Source: Flavisphingopyxis sp963800335 | GTDB lineage: Bacteria; Pseudomonadota; Alphaproteobacteria; Sphingomonadales; Sphingomonadaceae | DNA: 64,000 nt | Assembly (NCBI GenBank): GCA_963800335.1 | Contig: CAWDAN010000001.1 | Location: 620,001-684,000, forward strand | Direction: 5' to 3' | Shown: positions 35,582-45,272 of the stretch, piece by piece | Layout of the letters: the number at the start of each line of letters is the position of its first letter | Position numbering within the stretch: the first letter of the stretch is position 1 | Notes under the pieces: model-generated | Told to the model about the DNA's origin: nothing | The model's database searches: none | The model's input: only the letters and a program-made list of their open reading frames with translations | Program-made: the position numbers and the translations under genes

Positions 35582-36017
35582 TCAGGCGATACTGCCCGAA
35601 CTGGCGGGTGCGATCATCGCGCTCGGGCCGGTATAGACGAGGAACAGCGCATAGGCGGCAAGGCCGAGCAGGATGATCATCGTCGTGATCGTGCCGACCA
35701 TCCGTCCCCGCACCCAGGCGCCACCGTCCATACCGAAGGCATGCGCGATCCGCCCGAGGATGTAGACAAGGCCGGTCAGCCAAAGCATGGTCGAACTGCC
35801 GACGGCAAGCTCGATCGCGGCGATCAGGACCAAGCGCGAATCCGGTATTTTCGAGGAAATTGGCCTGCGCCCGCATCCGTCGGATGAGATTCTCGTTACC
35901 GCCGTCGCCGACCGAGATTTTTTCACTTATCCGCACGCGCCCGACGCGGATCGACAACCACAGGTTGAGCAAGGCGGCAGCAGCGGCGATCGTCAGCGTA
36001 ATCGGCAAAAACATCAT
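35582..36017 (-). CDS. MAPEG-family membrane protein, frameshifted
   Basis: A small integral membrane protein of about 144 residues after repair. The first part is MMFLPITLTIAAAAALLNLW and RRMRAQANFLE; the second, in the next frame, has LVLIAAIELAVGSSTMLWLT and four helices in all. An extra T at about 35832 causes the break; without it the sequence reads NTGFALVLIAAIEL, the MAPEG core. MAPEG proteins act in glutathione and eicosanoid metabolism; bacterial members are mostly glutathione transferase-like. The neighbour is an MBL thioesterase. Confidence 0.75.
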
Positions 36018-36264
36018 GATGGACTCCCCCGGATTTATACAGGCATGAACGTGGCCGAGTATGGGCGATCATGCAACCGGGGCTTGCACTAATGGAGCCT
36101 CGCGTTATAGGCGGCGCCTCGCGCTGGTACGGCAAGCGAATCTTCTGATTCACGCGAAGAGGCTATGACGCCGCCTGATGGGGGTGACCGTTGCCATTTC
36201 GTGTCGAGAGGCTTACGTGCGCACGCACATGGATCCACATAACGATTATTGAGCAGGTGCCGAA

Positions 36265-36441
36265 ATGGCTGTCCCCAAAAGAAAAACTTCCCCGTCGAAG
36301 CGCGGCATGCGTCGTAGCCACGACTCGCTGAAACCCCAGGCGTATCAGGAATGCCCCAATTGCGGCGAACTGAAGCGTCCGCACATTTTGTGCGATGCCT
36401 GCGGTCATTATAACGGGCGCGAAGTCATCTCGCCCGAATAA
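36265..36441 (+). CDS. rpmF: 50S ribosomal protein L32
   Basis: A 58-residue protein, MAVPKRKTSPSKRGMRRSHD, then a zinc ribbon with C-P-N-C and C-D-A-C-G-H pairs (CPNCGELKRPHILCDACGHY), so it is the zinc-bound (C+) form. It is the first gene of the rpmF-plsX-fabH-ihfA-merR group, which links lipid synthesis to ribosome supply. A GAGCAGG ribosome-binding site precedes it. Confidence 0.97.
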   Translation: MAVPKRKTSPSKRGMRRSHDSLKPQAYQECPNCGELKRPHILCDACGHYNGREVISPE

Positions 36442-36484
36442 TCGGGCTTCTGCCCGCCAGACAGCTGACCCAGAATAAGGAGAT

Positions 36485-37537
36485 ATGCCGGTGGGCATGA
36501 CGCCGCGGATCGCAATCGACGCGATGGGCGGCGATGTCGGCGTGCGCGTCATGATGGCGGGTGCGGCGCTGGCACGCCATCGCCACGATCGGCTGAAATT
36601 CCTGCTCGTCGGCGACGAGGTGCGGATCAAGGCGGCGCTCGACAGCCACCCCAATTTGCGCGCGGCCTCCGAAATCCTCCACACCGACGAAGTCGTGACC
36701 GGCGATGACAAGCCCAGCCAGGCGCTGCGCAAGTCGAAGAACAGCTCGATGGGTCTCGCCATCCAGGCGGTCAAATCGGGCGATTGCGGTGCGGCTTTGT
36801 CATCGGGCAATACCGGCGCGCTGATGGCGATGTCGAAACTTGCGCTTCGCACCATGCCGGGGATCGACCGGCCGGCGCTGGCGGCACTGTTGCCGACGCT
36901 TGGCAGCAACGACCTCGTCATGCTCGACCTCGGCGCCAACACCGAGTGCGACGCCAACAACCTGATCCAGTTCGCGATCATGGGCGCGGCCTATGCGCGC
37001 ACCGCTCTGGGCCTTGAACGCCCGCGCGTCGCGCTGCTCAACATCGGCACCGAGGACATGAAGGGCACCGACGAGATTCGCGACGCCGCCGCAGCCTTGC
37101 GCGGCGCGAGCGAGTTACCGATGGATTTCACAGGCTTTATCGAGGGCGACAAGATGTCGCGTGGCGATATCGACGTTCTCGTCTGCGATGGCTTTTCGGG
37201 CAACATCGCCTTGAAGACGATCGAGGGTACCGCGCGCTTCGTGACCGACCTGCTGCGCAACGCGTTTGCCAGTTCTGTCCGGTCGAAGATCGGTTTCCTC
37301 ATCTCGCGCCCGGCGACCGAGCTGCTCAAGCACCATCTTGACCCCAACAACCATAATGGCGCGGTCTTCCTCGGCCTCAACGGCGTCGTCCTCAAAAGCC
37401 ATGGCGGCGCGAATGAGAAGGGTGTCGCCAACGCCGTCCATGTCGCGGCCGAGCTCGTTGAAAAGGATATTACGCGGCAGGTCAGCGAGGATCTGGCTCG
37501 GTTCGGCGGCAGCCGCGCCGGCGAGGCGCGCGCATGA
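36485..37537 (+). CDS. plsX: Phosphate acyltransferase PlsX
   Basis: A 350-residue protein with IAIDAMGGDVG, SSGNTGALMAMSKLALRTMP, MLDLGANTECDANNLIQFA and DGFSGNIALKTIEG. It makes acyl-phosphate from acyl-ACP for phospholipid synthesis, as a peripheral inner-membrane enzyme. The start ATG 36485 has an AAGGAG site. Its last 4 bases overlap fabH (ATGA). Confidence 0.96.
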   Translation: MPVGMTPRIAIDAMGGDVGVRVMMAGAALARHRHDRLKFLLVGDEVRIKAALDSHPNLRAASEILHTDEVVTGDDKPSQALRKSKNSSMGLAIQAVKSGDCGAALSSGNTGALMAMSKLALRTMPGIDRPALAALLPTLGSNDLVMLDLGANTECDANNLIQFAIMGAAYARTALGLERPRVALLNIGTEDMKGTDEIRDAAAALRGASELPMDFTGFIEGDKMSRGDIDVLVCDGFSGNIALKTIEGTARFVTDLLRNAFASSVRSKIGFLISRPATELLKHHLDPNNHNGAVFLGLNGVVLKSHGGANEKGVANAVHVAAELVEKDITRQVSEDLARFGGSRAGEARA

Positions 37538-38496
37538 CCGTGCGTTCGGTGATTGCCGGGACCGGATCGGCGCTGCCCGCGCGGCGCGTGTCGAACGCCG
37601 AGCTGACCGAGACCGTCGATACGACCGACGAATGGATCGTCGAGCGGACCGGGATCCGCTTTCGCCACATCGCCGCTCCCGAGGAAACGACCGCGACGCT
37701 GGGCGCCGATGCGGCGCGCAAGGCGATCGCGGCAGCGGGGCTCGAACCCTCGGACATCGGCCTGATCGTGCTTGCCACCGCGACGCCCGACCAGACCTTT
37801 CCGTCGAGTGCGACGAAGATCCAGGCGCTGCTCGGGATCAAGGACGCGGTTGCGTTCGACATCGGTGCGGTCTGTTCTGGCTTCCTTTACGCGATGGGCG
37901 TCGCCGACAGCATGATCCGCACAGGCAGCGCGAAACACGCGCTGGTGATCGGTTCGGAAACCTTCAGCCGCATCCTCGACTGGGAGGACCGCACAACCTG
38001 CGTCCTGTTCGGCGATGGTGCGGGCGCGGTCGTCCTGTCGGCCGAAAAGGACAGCGAACGCGGCATATTGTCGTCGAGCCTGCATGCCGACGGCGGCCAT
38101 GGCGAATTGCTCTATGTCGATGGCGGACCGTCGACAACGGGCACCGTCGGCAAGCTTCGCATGAAGGGCCGCGAAGTGTTCCGCCATGCGGTGACCAACC
38201 TCGCCTCGGTCATGGGAATCGCGCTTGAGCAGGCAGGAGTCGACGCGACCGAGGTCGACTGGGTCGTGCCGCACCAGGCGAACATCCGCATTCTTGAGGC
38301 GACCGCCAAGAAACTCGGCCTGCCGATCGAGCGCGTTGTAATGACGGTTGCCGAACATGCCAACACGTCGGCGGCGTCGGTGCCGTTGGCGCTCGACACC
38401 GCCATCCGCGACGGGCGGATCAAGCGCGGCCAGTTGCTCGTGCTTGAAGCGATGGGCGGAGGCTTCACCTGGGGTGCCACCGTCGTCCGTTACTGA
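37534..38496 (+). CDS. fabH: Beta-ketoacyl-ACP synthase III
   Basis: A 320-residue enzyme with the full triad C114 (FDIGAVCSGFLYAM), H247 (VPHQANIRI) and N277 (AEHANTSAAS), and an N-terminal TTDEWIVERTGIRFRHI. It starts fatty-acid synthesis by condensing acetyl-CoA with malonyl-ACP. It is translationally coupled to plsX through a 4-base overlap. Confidence 0.97.
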   Translation: MTVRSVIAGTGSALPARRVSNAELTETVDTTDEWIVERTGIRFRHIAAPEETTATLGADAARKAIAAAGLEPSDIGLIVLATATPDQTFPSSATKIQALLGIKDAVAFDIGAVCSGFLYAMGVADSMIRTGSAKHALVIGSETFSRILDWEDRTTCVLFGDGAGAVVLSAEKDSERGILSSSLHADGGHGELLYVDGGPSTTGTVGKLRMKGREVFRHAVTNLASVMGIALEQAGVDATEVDWVVPHQANIRILEATAKKLGLPIERVVMTVAEHANTSAASVPLALDTAIRDGRIKRGQLLVLEAMGGGFTWGATVVRY

Positions 38497-38574
38497 CTGG
38501 ACTGGCTCGATTTACAGATGGTTCTTGGTGCGCTAACATAAATGCGTCAGGCAATTTGTTGAGGGAGGGTTGAT

Positions 38575-38871
38575 TTGAGCACTGGGACATTGACGCGCGC
38601 CGATCTGAGCGACTCGATCCATCGCAAAGTCGGGCTTTCCAAATCCGAAGCGTCCGACATGGTCGAGCATATCCTAGCTTGCATGTGTGGCGCGCTAGGC
38701 GACGGCGAACAGGTCAAGTTGTCTGGCTTTGGCACCTTCCTGCTGCGCGACAAGGGCGAACGCGTCGGCCGCAATCCAAAGACCGGCGTCGAAGTTCCCA
38801 TCACGCCGCGCCGGGTCATGACTTTCCGCGCCAGTCAGGCGATGCGCGAACGGATCGCACAGGGCAACTAG
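38575..38871 (+). CDS. ihfA: Integration host factor subunit alpha
   Basis: A 98-residue HU/IHF-family protein from TTG 38575 with an AGGGAGGG site. It has LTRADLSDSIHRKVGLSKSE, the core KLSGFGTFLLRDKGERVGRN and the DNA-intercalating loop RNPKTGVEVPI. The IHF-type context (after fabH, before the merR gene) and the extended RNPKTG tip identify it as IhfA. It bends DNA as a heterodimer with IhfB. Confidence 0.92.
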   Translation: MSTGTLTRADLSDSIHRKVGLSKSEASDMVEHILACMCGALGDGEQVKLSGFGTFLLRDKGERVGRNPKTGVEVPITPRRVMTFRASQAMRERIAQGN

Positions 38872-38875
38872 CCGC

Positions 38876-39259
38876 ATGTCGTCCGCCACCGACAAGGATG
38901 AGGGCGCGATGCTGACGATCGGCGAACTGAGCGCCGAACTGGGCCTGCCCACGCATATCCTGCGCTATTGGGAAACCAAGTTCACCCAGCTTCGTCCGCT
39001 CCAGCGGTCGGGCAACCGCCGCTATTACCGGGCTGCCGACGTCGCACTGGCCAGGCGGATCGACGAACTGCTCAACACGCGCGGCTTCACGATCAAGGGT
39101 GCGCAGAAAGAGCTACGCAGCGGCGAGGGGCAAAAGGTGCGGGGAGCGGAGACGAAAGCTGCGCCAGAGGCGCCGCCGCCGACAGCGGTGGCACCTGGCA
39201 ATATGACCCCGCTGCGTGCGATACGCCGGCGTCTGGCTGAGGCTCTCGCCGCCGCCTGA
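38876..39259 (+). CDS. MerR-family transcriptional regulator
   Basis: A 127-residue protein with a winged-helix MerR DNA-binding domain (LTIGELSAELGLPTHILRYW, RPLQRSGNRRYYRAADV) and a Pro/Ala-rich tail instead of an effector-binding domain; it has no cysteine for metals. It follows ihfA by 4 bases, the standard place of this regulator in alphaproteobacteria. Its target is unknown. Confidence 0.88.
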   Translation: MSSATDKDEGAMLTIGELSAELGLPTHILRYWETKFTQLRPLQRSGNRRYYRAADVALARRIDELLNTRGFTIKGAQKELRSGEGQKVRGAETKAAPEAPPPTAVAPGNMTPLRAIRRRLAEALAAA

Positions 39260-39274
39260 CTTCGGCAACTCGGC

Positions 39275-39814
39275 CTAGTATTCGGGGCCGAGCGTCGGGT
39301 CTATATCGCGCGGCCGGACGAAGCGTTCGAGCTTCGCGACGCCGAACGTGGCATCGCTCCAGCTCTTGCAATCGAGCCGCAGGCAGGCGATCGCGCCGGT
39401 GGGATATTTCTCTTCGAGACTGGCATAAACGGTATCGCGCTGTCCTTCGGCCAGCCGCAGTGCCAGTTCCTCGATCCCGGGATTGTGTCCGGCGAGCAGC
39501 AGGTGCTTCGCCTCGTCGGGGGTTTCGCGGATGATGTCGAGCAACGTCGCGGCGGACGCCAGATAGGCGCGGCGATCCCAGATCGGGCTGGGCCGCGGCG
39601 GTTCGAGCTCGGCAAGGAATATGCCCAGCGTCTCTTCGACTCGCAACGCGGGTGAGGCGACGACCCAGTCGAAAATCATCAGCCGGTCATGGGCATGCGC
39701 GCCCATCACGCGCGCGGCTTTCTGTCCGCGCTCGTTCAGCGGGCGATCGAAGTCGCGCAGCGCGGGATTGTCGATTCCCGATTTGGCATGCCTCAACAGC
39801 GTCAAGGTTTTCAT
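39275..39814 (-). CDS. SixA-like histidine phosphatase
   Basis: A 179-residue phosphoglycerate-mutase-fold protein with the catalytic LRHAKS (H9), a conserved RPLNERGQKAARVM region, and the second His in AGHNPGIEELAL. SixA dephosphorylates histidine phosphotransfer proteins, though many homologues have unknown targets. It has the SixA layout but no HPt gene nearby. It is convergent with the merR gene. Confidence 0.85.
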   Translation of the reverse strand: MKTLTLLRHAKSGIDNPALRDFDRPLNERGQKAARVMGAHAHDRLMIFDWVVASPALRVEETLGIFLAELEPPRPSPIWDRRAYLASAATLLDIIRETPDEAKHLLLAGHNPGIEELALRLAEGQRDTVYASLEEKYPTGAIACLRLDCKSWSDATFGVAKLERFVRPRDIDPTLGPEY

Positions 39815-39886
39815 GGGTCCGCTCCCGCCAACGTTACTCTCGCTCGCGCACGCCCTTGTAGCAAATCGCGCGTGGCAAAAACCCCT

Positions 39887-42610
39887 TTAGTCCGATTTGA
39901 CCCTATTCTCTACCGTGCTTGGTGCGAAATTTCGCACCGCATCTGCAGCCTCGTCGAGTGTCACGCGGCGGATCGGGGTGCCTTCAGGAAAGGCGTTGAG
40001 CAGCCGCGAGGGGACGGCCGAGGACAACAAGACGAACTGGCCGAAATCGTCGCGGCGACGGATCAATCGCCCGAACGCCTGTGCGAGGCGCGCGCGGATT
40101 TGGCGATCGTCATAGTCGCTGCCGTCGGCAGCCAGCTTTCGTGCGGCGTGGAGGACGGTCGGTTTCGACCAGGGGACGCCCTCCATGACGACGAGACGCA
40201 GCGAATGGCCGGGAACATCGACACCGTCGCGCAACGCGTCGGTGCCGAGCAGCGAAGCATGCGGGTCGTCGCGGAAAATGTCGACCAACGTACCGGTGTC
40301 GATCGCATCGACGTGCTGCGCATAGAGCGGCAGGCCCTCGCGTGCGAGCCGGTCGGCAATCCGCGCATGGACACCGCGCAGGCGGCGGATCGCGGTGAAC
40401 AGGCCGAGCGTGCCGCCGCCCGCGGCGAGGATCAGCCGAGCATAGCCGCCGGCCAGCGCGGGCAGGTCGCCGCGCTTGATGTCGGTGACGATCAGGACTT
40501 CGGATCGGCGCGCGTAATCGAACGGGCTCGGCGCCTCGAAATGGAGCGGGGGCTGGTCGAGATGGACCGCGCCGGTGCGCGCGTCGGCGCCCTCCCAGCC
40601 GCCGCCCGCGCGCAACGTTGCCGAGGTCATCAGGACGCCGTGCGCGGGTTTGAGGACGATGTCGGCGACGGGGCGCGTCGGGTCGAGCCAGTGGCGGTGG
40701 ATGCCTGCATCCCATTCGCGCCCGTCGCTGCGATCGAGCGCGAACCAGTCGACGAAATCTGGATCCGCGGGGCCGCCGATCCGCGCGACGAGCGCGATCC
40801 ACGACGACAGCGTGTCGATCCGCCAGGCGAGGCTGGCGAGCGCGCCTTCGACGCGCGCGCGCGCCTGCGCATCGAGCCAGTCGGGCGCATCCTCGATCAC
40901 CGCTTCGAGCCGCTTGCCGAGCTGGACCAAGGGACGGTGGATTGCCTCGAGCGCATTGGCGGCGGTCGCGGCGGCGTCGATCAGGTTGCCGGGGACTTCG
41001 GCGATTTCGGTTTCCAGACCGTAGCCGGCGTCGGCCTGGCTGCGACTGGCGCTCGCATCGCGCGCGTAAACGAGGCTGCGGACCTGCGCGAGCAGCGCCT
41101 CGAGCGGGCCGAAGGCGGTGTTTTCCTGCAGTCGCTGGAGCCAGCCGTCGCTCGGCAGCGCCTCGGCAGCGGTCACCGCGGCGGCGATCGCGCGCGCCCC
41201 GGCTTCGTCGTAGCTGGCAAGATCCCCGAGCCTCGCGGCGAGGCCGCGCCGACGGCCGCGGCTACGGCCTTCGGGACCGATGACCCAGCGGCGCAGTTCG
41301 ATCGCTTCTTGTCCGGTCAGCGCGGCGGCGAACATCGAATCGGCGGCGTCGAACAAATGATGGCCTTCATCGAAGATCAGCCGCGTCGGGCGCGTCGCCG
41401 CCTCGCGCCCGCGCGCCGCGTTGACCATCACGAGTGCGTGGTTGGCGATGACGATATCGGCGTCGACGCTGGCGCGGACACTCTTTTCGATGAAGCATTT
41501 TCGATAATGCGGGCAGGCGGCATAGATGCATTCGCCGCGGCGGTCGGTCAGCGCGGTCGCGCCGGCGCGACGGAAAAGTGTCGGCAGCCAGCCGGGCAGG
41601 TCGCCGCCGACCATGTCGCCGTCGCGGCTATAGGCGGCCCAGCGCGCGACGAGCTGCGCAAGGATCGCGGCGCGCCCGGCAAAGCCGCCCTGGGTCGCAT
41701 CCTCGAGATTGAGCAGGCACAGGTAATTCTCGCGCCCCTTGCGGACGACGACCTTGGCGCGGTGGCTCGCCTCGTCGGGATAGAGGCGGCGCGTTTCGCG
41801 CGCTAGCTGGCGTTGCAGCGCCTTGGTAAAGGTCGAGACCCAGTATTGCCCGCCCGAAGCCTCGGCCCAGACCGCTGCGGGCGCGAGATAGCCCAGCGTC
41901 TTGCCGATCCCCGTGCCCGCTTCTGCAAGGACCATATTGGGTTGGTCGCGGACCTTGCGGGGGGCAAAGACGGCGCTCGTTGCGCGGGCGTAGTCCTGTT
42001 GGCCGCTGCGCAGTTCGGCGGCACTGCCGGTTAGGCCGGTGAGGCGATCGACCGCCGCATCGGGAGCGGACGGGACGGTCCGCGGCGCGGGGCGCGGAGG
42101 GGCGTCTTCCCATTCGGCGAGGCGCGAGAACAGCCAGCGCTCGCCGCGTTCGGGCTTGGCGATGCGCTGCGCGATCTCGGCGCCCCACGGCCAGCGCAGG
42201 CGATAGAGCGATTGCGCCCCGGTCCACGCGCCTTCGCGCTCGGGCCAGTCGGGGTCGTCGAGCGTGGCGAGAAGTTTCTGCGCGGCGACGAGATAGAGCC
42301 GCGCCGAGTCGCGGTCCTCGGGCGGCTCCGCCCCGATGCCGAGCGCACGGGCGAGACCGCCGGGGGTCGGCACCATGAAGCGTGCGGGGTGGATAAAGGC
42401 GAAGAGTTCTAGCAGGTCGAGCCCCGACAGCTCGGGATAGCCAAGCCGCTGGCCGGTCAGCGGCGCATTGAGCAGGATCACCGGCGTTTCGGCGGCGATC
42501 GCGATCGCTTCGCCCTTGGCGACCTCGCGCACCTTGCCGTCGGGCGAGGCGAGCCAGATGCCCGCATGGCTTGCGTGCAGCGCAGGGTAGGCTAGGGGAT
42601 GGCTCGTCAC
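39887..42610 (-). CDS. DinG/YoaA-type Fe-S DNA helicase (XPD-like)
   Basis: A 907-residue superfamily 2 helicase. It has Walker A in AEAGTGIGKTLGYL, Fe-S cysteines in the region NYLCLLN...GECIYAACPHYRKCF, the DEAH-like box FDEGHHLFDAADSM, and the C-terminal ATP-binding region LLGTDALRDGVDVPG and RLAQAFGRLIRR. The about 180-residue N-terminal extension has no obvious domain (HPARFMVPTPGGL). Such enzymes unwind forked or R-loop DNA. No frameshift is seen across 2.7 kb. Confidence 0.9.
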   Translation of the reverse strand: MTSHPLAYPALHASHAGIWLASPDGKVREVAKGEAIAIAAETPVILLNAPLTGQRLGYPELSGLDLLELFAFIHPARFMVPTPGGLARALGIGAEPPEDRDSARLYLVAAQKLLATLDDPDWPEREGAWTGAQSLYRLRWPWGAEIAQRIAKPERGERWLFSRLAEWEDAPPRPAPRTVPSAPDAAVDRLTGLTGSAAELRSGQQDYARATSAVFAPRKVRDQPNMVLAEAGTGIGKTLGYLAPAAVWAEASGGQYWVSTFTKALQRQLARETRRLYPDEASHRAKVVVRKGRENYLCLLNLEDATQGGFAGRAAILAQLVARWAAYSRDGDMVGGDLPGWLPTLFRRAGATALTDRRGECIYAACPHYRKCFIEKSVRASVDADIVIANHALVMVNAARGREAATRPTRLIFDEGHHLFDAADSMFAAALTGQEAIELRRWVIGPEGRSRGRRRGLAARLGDLASYDEAGARAIAAAVTAAEALPSDGWLQRLQENTAFGPLEALLAQVRSLVYARDASASRSQADAGYGLETEIAEVPGNLIDAAATAANALEAIHRPLVQLGKRLEAVIEDAPDWLDAQARARVEGALASLAWRIDTLSSWIALVARIGGPADPDFVDWFALDRSDGREWDAGIHRHWLDPTRPVADIVLKPAHGVLMTSATLRAGGGWEGADARTGAVHLDQPPLHFEAPSPFDYARRSEVLIVTDIKRGDLPALAGGYARLILAAGGGTLGLFTAIRRLRGVHARIADRLAREGLPLYAQHVDAIDTGTLVDIFRDDPHASLLGTDALRDGVDVPGHSLRLVVMEGVPWSKPTVLHAARKLAADGSDYDDRQIRARLAQAFGRLIRRRDDFGQFVLLSSAVPSRLLNAFPEGTPIRRVTLDEAADAVRNFAPSTVENRVKSD

Positions 42611-42653
42611 CGCGCTGCCCTCGCAAATGTGGAACGAAAAGGAAACATGTAAA

Positions 42654-44280
42654 GTGACCGACCTTCAGACCGCCGCCCGCAATTCCAAGGCCTGGCCGTT
42701 CGAAGAAGCGCGCCGAATCGCCAAGCGCTATCCCGACGGGAAGACCGGCCCCGATGGCGCCGCCACGCCGGTGATCTTCGAAACGGGCTACGGGCCGTCG
42801 GGCTTGCCGCATATCGGCACGTTCAACGAGGTGCTGCGCACGACGATGGTGCGGCGCGCCTATGAGGCGCTGATCGGGGCCAGGCCCGAAGACAAGGCGA
42901 CTCGGCTGATCGCGTTCAGCGACGACATGGACGGCCTGCGCAAGGTGCCCGACAACGTGCCCAATGGCGCTGCGCTGGCAGAGCATCTCGGCAAGCCGCT
43001 GACGCGCATTCCCGATCCGTTCGGCACGCCCCAAAGTGCACGACAGTTTCGCCGCGCACAACAACGCGATGCTGCGCGATTTCCTCGACCGCTACGGCTT
43101 CGACTACGAATTCGTCAGCTCGACCGACATGTACGCCTCGGGCGCGTTCGACGAGGGTCTGCGCGGCGTGCTTCGACACTATCAGGGCATCATGGACATC
43201 ATGCTGCCGACGCTGCGCGCAGAACGCGCGGCAACCTATTCGCCGGTGCTGCCGATCTCTCCGGTCAGCGGCGTCGTCCTGCAGGTGCCGGTCACGGTGG
43301 TCGATGCCGAGGCGGGGATCGTGCGTTTCGACGATCCCGATGCCGGCACGACCGAACAGTCGATCTTCGGCGGCCAGGCCAAGCTGCAATGGAAGGTCGA
43401 CTGGGCGATGCGCTGGGTCGCGCTCGGCGTTGACTATGAAATGTACGGCAAGGACCTGACCGACAGCGGCATCCAGTCGGGCAAGATCGCCAAGCTGCTC
43501 GGCGGGCGCAAGCCCGAGGGACTGATTTACGAGATGTTCCTCGACGAAAAGGGCGAGAAGATTTCGAAGTCGAAGGGCAACGGCCTCGGCCTCGAAGACT
43601 GGCTGAAGTATGGCAGCCAGGACAGCCTGGCGTTCTACATCTACCGCGATCCCAAGTCGGCCAAGCAGCTCCATGCCGGGCTGATCCCGCGCGCGATCGA
43701 CGAATATCACCAGATGCGCGGGACATGGCACGCGCAAGAACTCGACAAGAGGCTCGGCAATCCGGTCCACCACGTCCATTCGGGCGATGTCCCGCCCGCC
43801 GACATGCCGGTGCCGTTCTCGCTGTTGCTCAATCTCGTCGCGGTGATGGGCGAACAGGCCGATACCGACCAGGTCTGGGCCTATCTCAAGAACTACGCGC
43901 CCGATGCGTCACCGCAGGCACATCCCGAGCTCGACGCGCTGATCGGCCACGCGCTGGTCTATCATCGCGATCACGTCGCGCACGGGCTGGCGCGGCGCAA
44001 GCCCGCCGGCGGAGAGGTCGGCGCACTCGAACGACTCGACAGCGAACTTGCCGGTCTGGGCGACGACGCAAGCGCCGAAGACATCCAGACGATCGTCTAC
44101 GAGATCGGCAAGGACGAGGCGTTCGGGTTCGACACCCTGCGCGACTGGTTCAAGGCGCTCTACGAAACGCTGCTCGGATCGAGCCAGGGGCCGCGCATGG
44201 GCAGCTTCATCGCCTTGTACGGCATCGCCAATACGCGCAAATTGATCGCGGAGGCACTCACGGCAGCGGAGGCAGCATGA
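42654..44280 (+). CDS. lysK: Lysyl-tRNA synthetase, class I, frameshifted
   Basis: The archaeal-type class I LysRS common in alphaproteobacteria, about 541 residues. It has LPHIGTFNEVL (HIGH motif) and KISKSKGNGLG (KMSKS motif). The frame breaks at a four-C run at 43029-43032; one C fewer gives GTPKVHDSFAAHNN. The first segment is VTDLQTAARNSKAWPFEE; GTG 42654 with an AAGGAA site is preferred to ATG 42627, which would add nine residues. Since it charges tRNA-Lys, it must be functional, so the indel is an assembly fault. The stop overlaps the DUF1003 start (ATGA). Confidence 0.92.
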
Positions 44281-44789
44281 CCAAACGCACTGTCGACGAG
44301 CTGGCGATGGACCTGCTCGGCAAGACGATCGGCGAGCTTGAGGACGAAGAGCGCAAGGTCGTGCACCGGATTCATTCGCACACCGCGATCAGCGAGGATG
44401 CGTCCGAGATCGCCGATGCGCAGGCGAGTTTCGGTGAGCGTCTGTCCGATCGCGTCGCCGCGGTCGGCGGCAGCTGGGGCTTTATCACCGTCTTTGGCCT
44501 GGTCCTGGTCGGCTGGATGGTGCTCAACAGCGAAATCCTCGGCAAACTCGGGGCCGCGTTCGATCCCTATCCGTTCATCTTTCTCAACCTGATGCTGTCG
44601 ACCGTTGCGGCGATCCAGGCGCCGATCATCATGATGAGCCAGAACCGCGCATCGGCGAAGGATCGCATTGCCGCGGCGCACGATTACGAGGTCAACCTGC
44701 GCGCCGAGCTCGAGATCATCCGGCTGCACCAGAAGATCGATGCGCTGCTCCAGATCATCGAACAAAACCGCAAAGTGGACACGAAATGA
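44277..44789 (+). CDS. DUF1003 membrane protein
   Basis: A 170-residue protein of the DUF1003 family. The N-terminal half is polar (LGKTIGELEDEERKVVHRIH), followed by two membrane helices (GFITVFGLVLVGWMVLN and FIFLNLMLSTVAAIQAPIIM) and a coiled-coil C-terminus (ELEIIRLHQKIDALLQIIEQ). The family's role is unknown. It overlaps lysK and the asparaginase by 4 bases each, which is unusually tight. Confidence 0.85.
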   Translation: MTKRTVDELAMDLLGKTIGELEDEERKVVHRIHSHTAISEDASEIADAQASFGERLSDRVAAVGGSWGFITVFGLVLVGWMVLNSEILGKLGAAFDPYPFIFLNLMLSTVAAIQAPIIMMSQNRASAKDRIAAAHDYEVNLRAELEIIRLHQKIDALLQIIEQNRKVDTK

Positions 44790-45265
44790 TCGAGATTTTC
44801 ACGACCGGCGGGACGATCGACAAGGTCTATTTCGACGCCCTGTCCGAATACCAGGTGGGGCCGAGCGCGGTCGCCGCAATCCTGCGCGACAATAACGTTC
44901 ACGCGCCGCACCGGGTGACGCAGTTGATGCGCAAGGACAGCCTCGAGCTGACCGACGACGACCGCGCCGCGATTTGCCAAGCGGTGGCGGCGAGCGAGGC
45001 GACACGGATCCTCGTCACCCATGGCACCGACACGATGGTCGAGACCGCGCGCGCGCTTGCCGGGATCGAGGGCAAGACGGTCGTGCTGACCGGCGCGCTG
45101 CAGCCCGCGACGCTCAAGCACAGCGATGCCGAGTTCAACATCGGCTTCGCGCTCGCCGCGGCGCAGACCTTGGCGCCGGGCGTCTATGTCGCGATGAACG
45201 GCCAGGTCCTCGACCCGTCGCGCACCCGCAAGGATCGCGAGGCGGGGCGCTTCGTCGCCGATTGA
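44786..45265 (+). CDS. Single-domain asparaginase-like protein
   Basis: A 159-residue protein that is only the N-terminal domain of type I/II L-asparaginases, with the two active-site threonine motifs FTTGGTIDKVY and VTHGTDTMVETARAL and the conserved KTVVLTGALQPA. The C-terminal domain that completes the tetramer interface is absent, as in a recognised group of 'asparaginase domain-containing' proteins. It is cotranslated with DUF1003 and lysK. It may hydrolyse asparagine or a related amide. Confidence 0.85.
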   Translation: MIEIFTTGGTIDKVYFDALSEYQVGPSAVAAILRDNNVHAPHRVTQLMRKDSLELTDDDRAAICQAVAASEATRILVTHGTDTMVETARALAGIEGKTVVLTGALQPATLKHSDAEFNIGFALAAAQTLAPGVYVAMNGQVLDPSRTRKDREAGRFVAD

Positions 45266-45272
45266 CCGGGCT

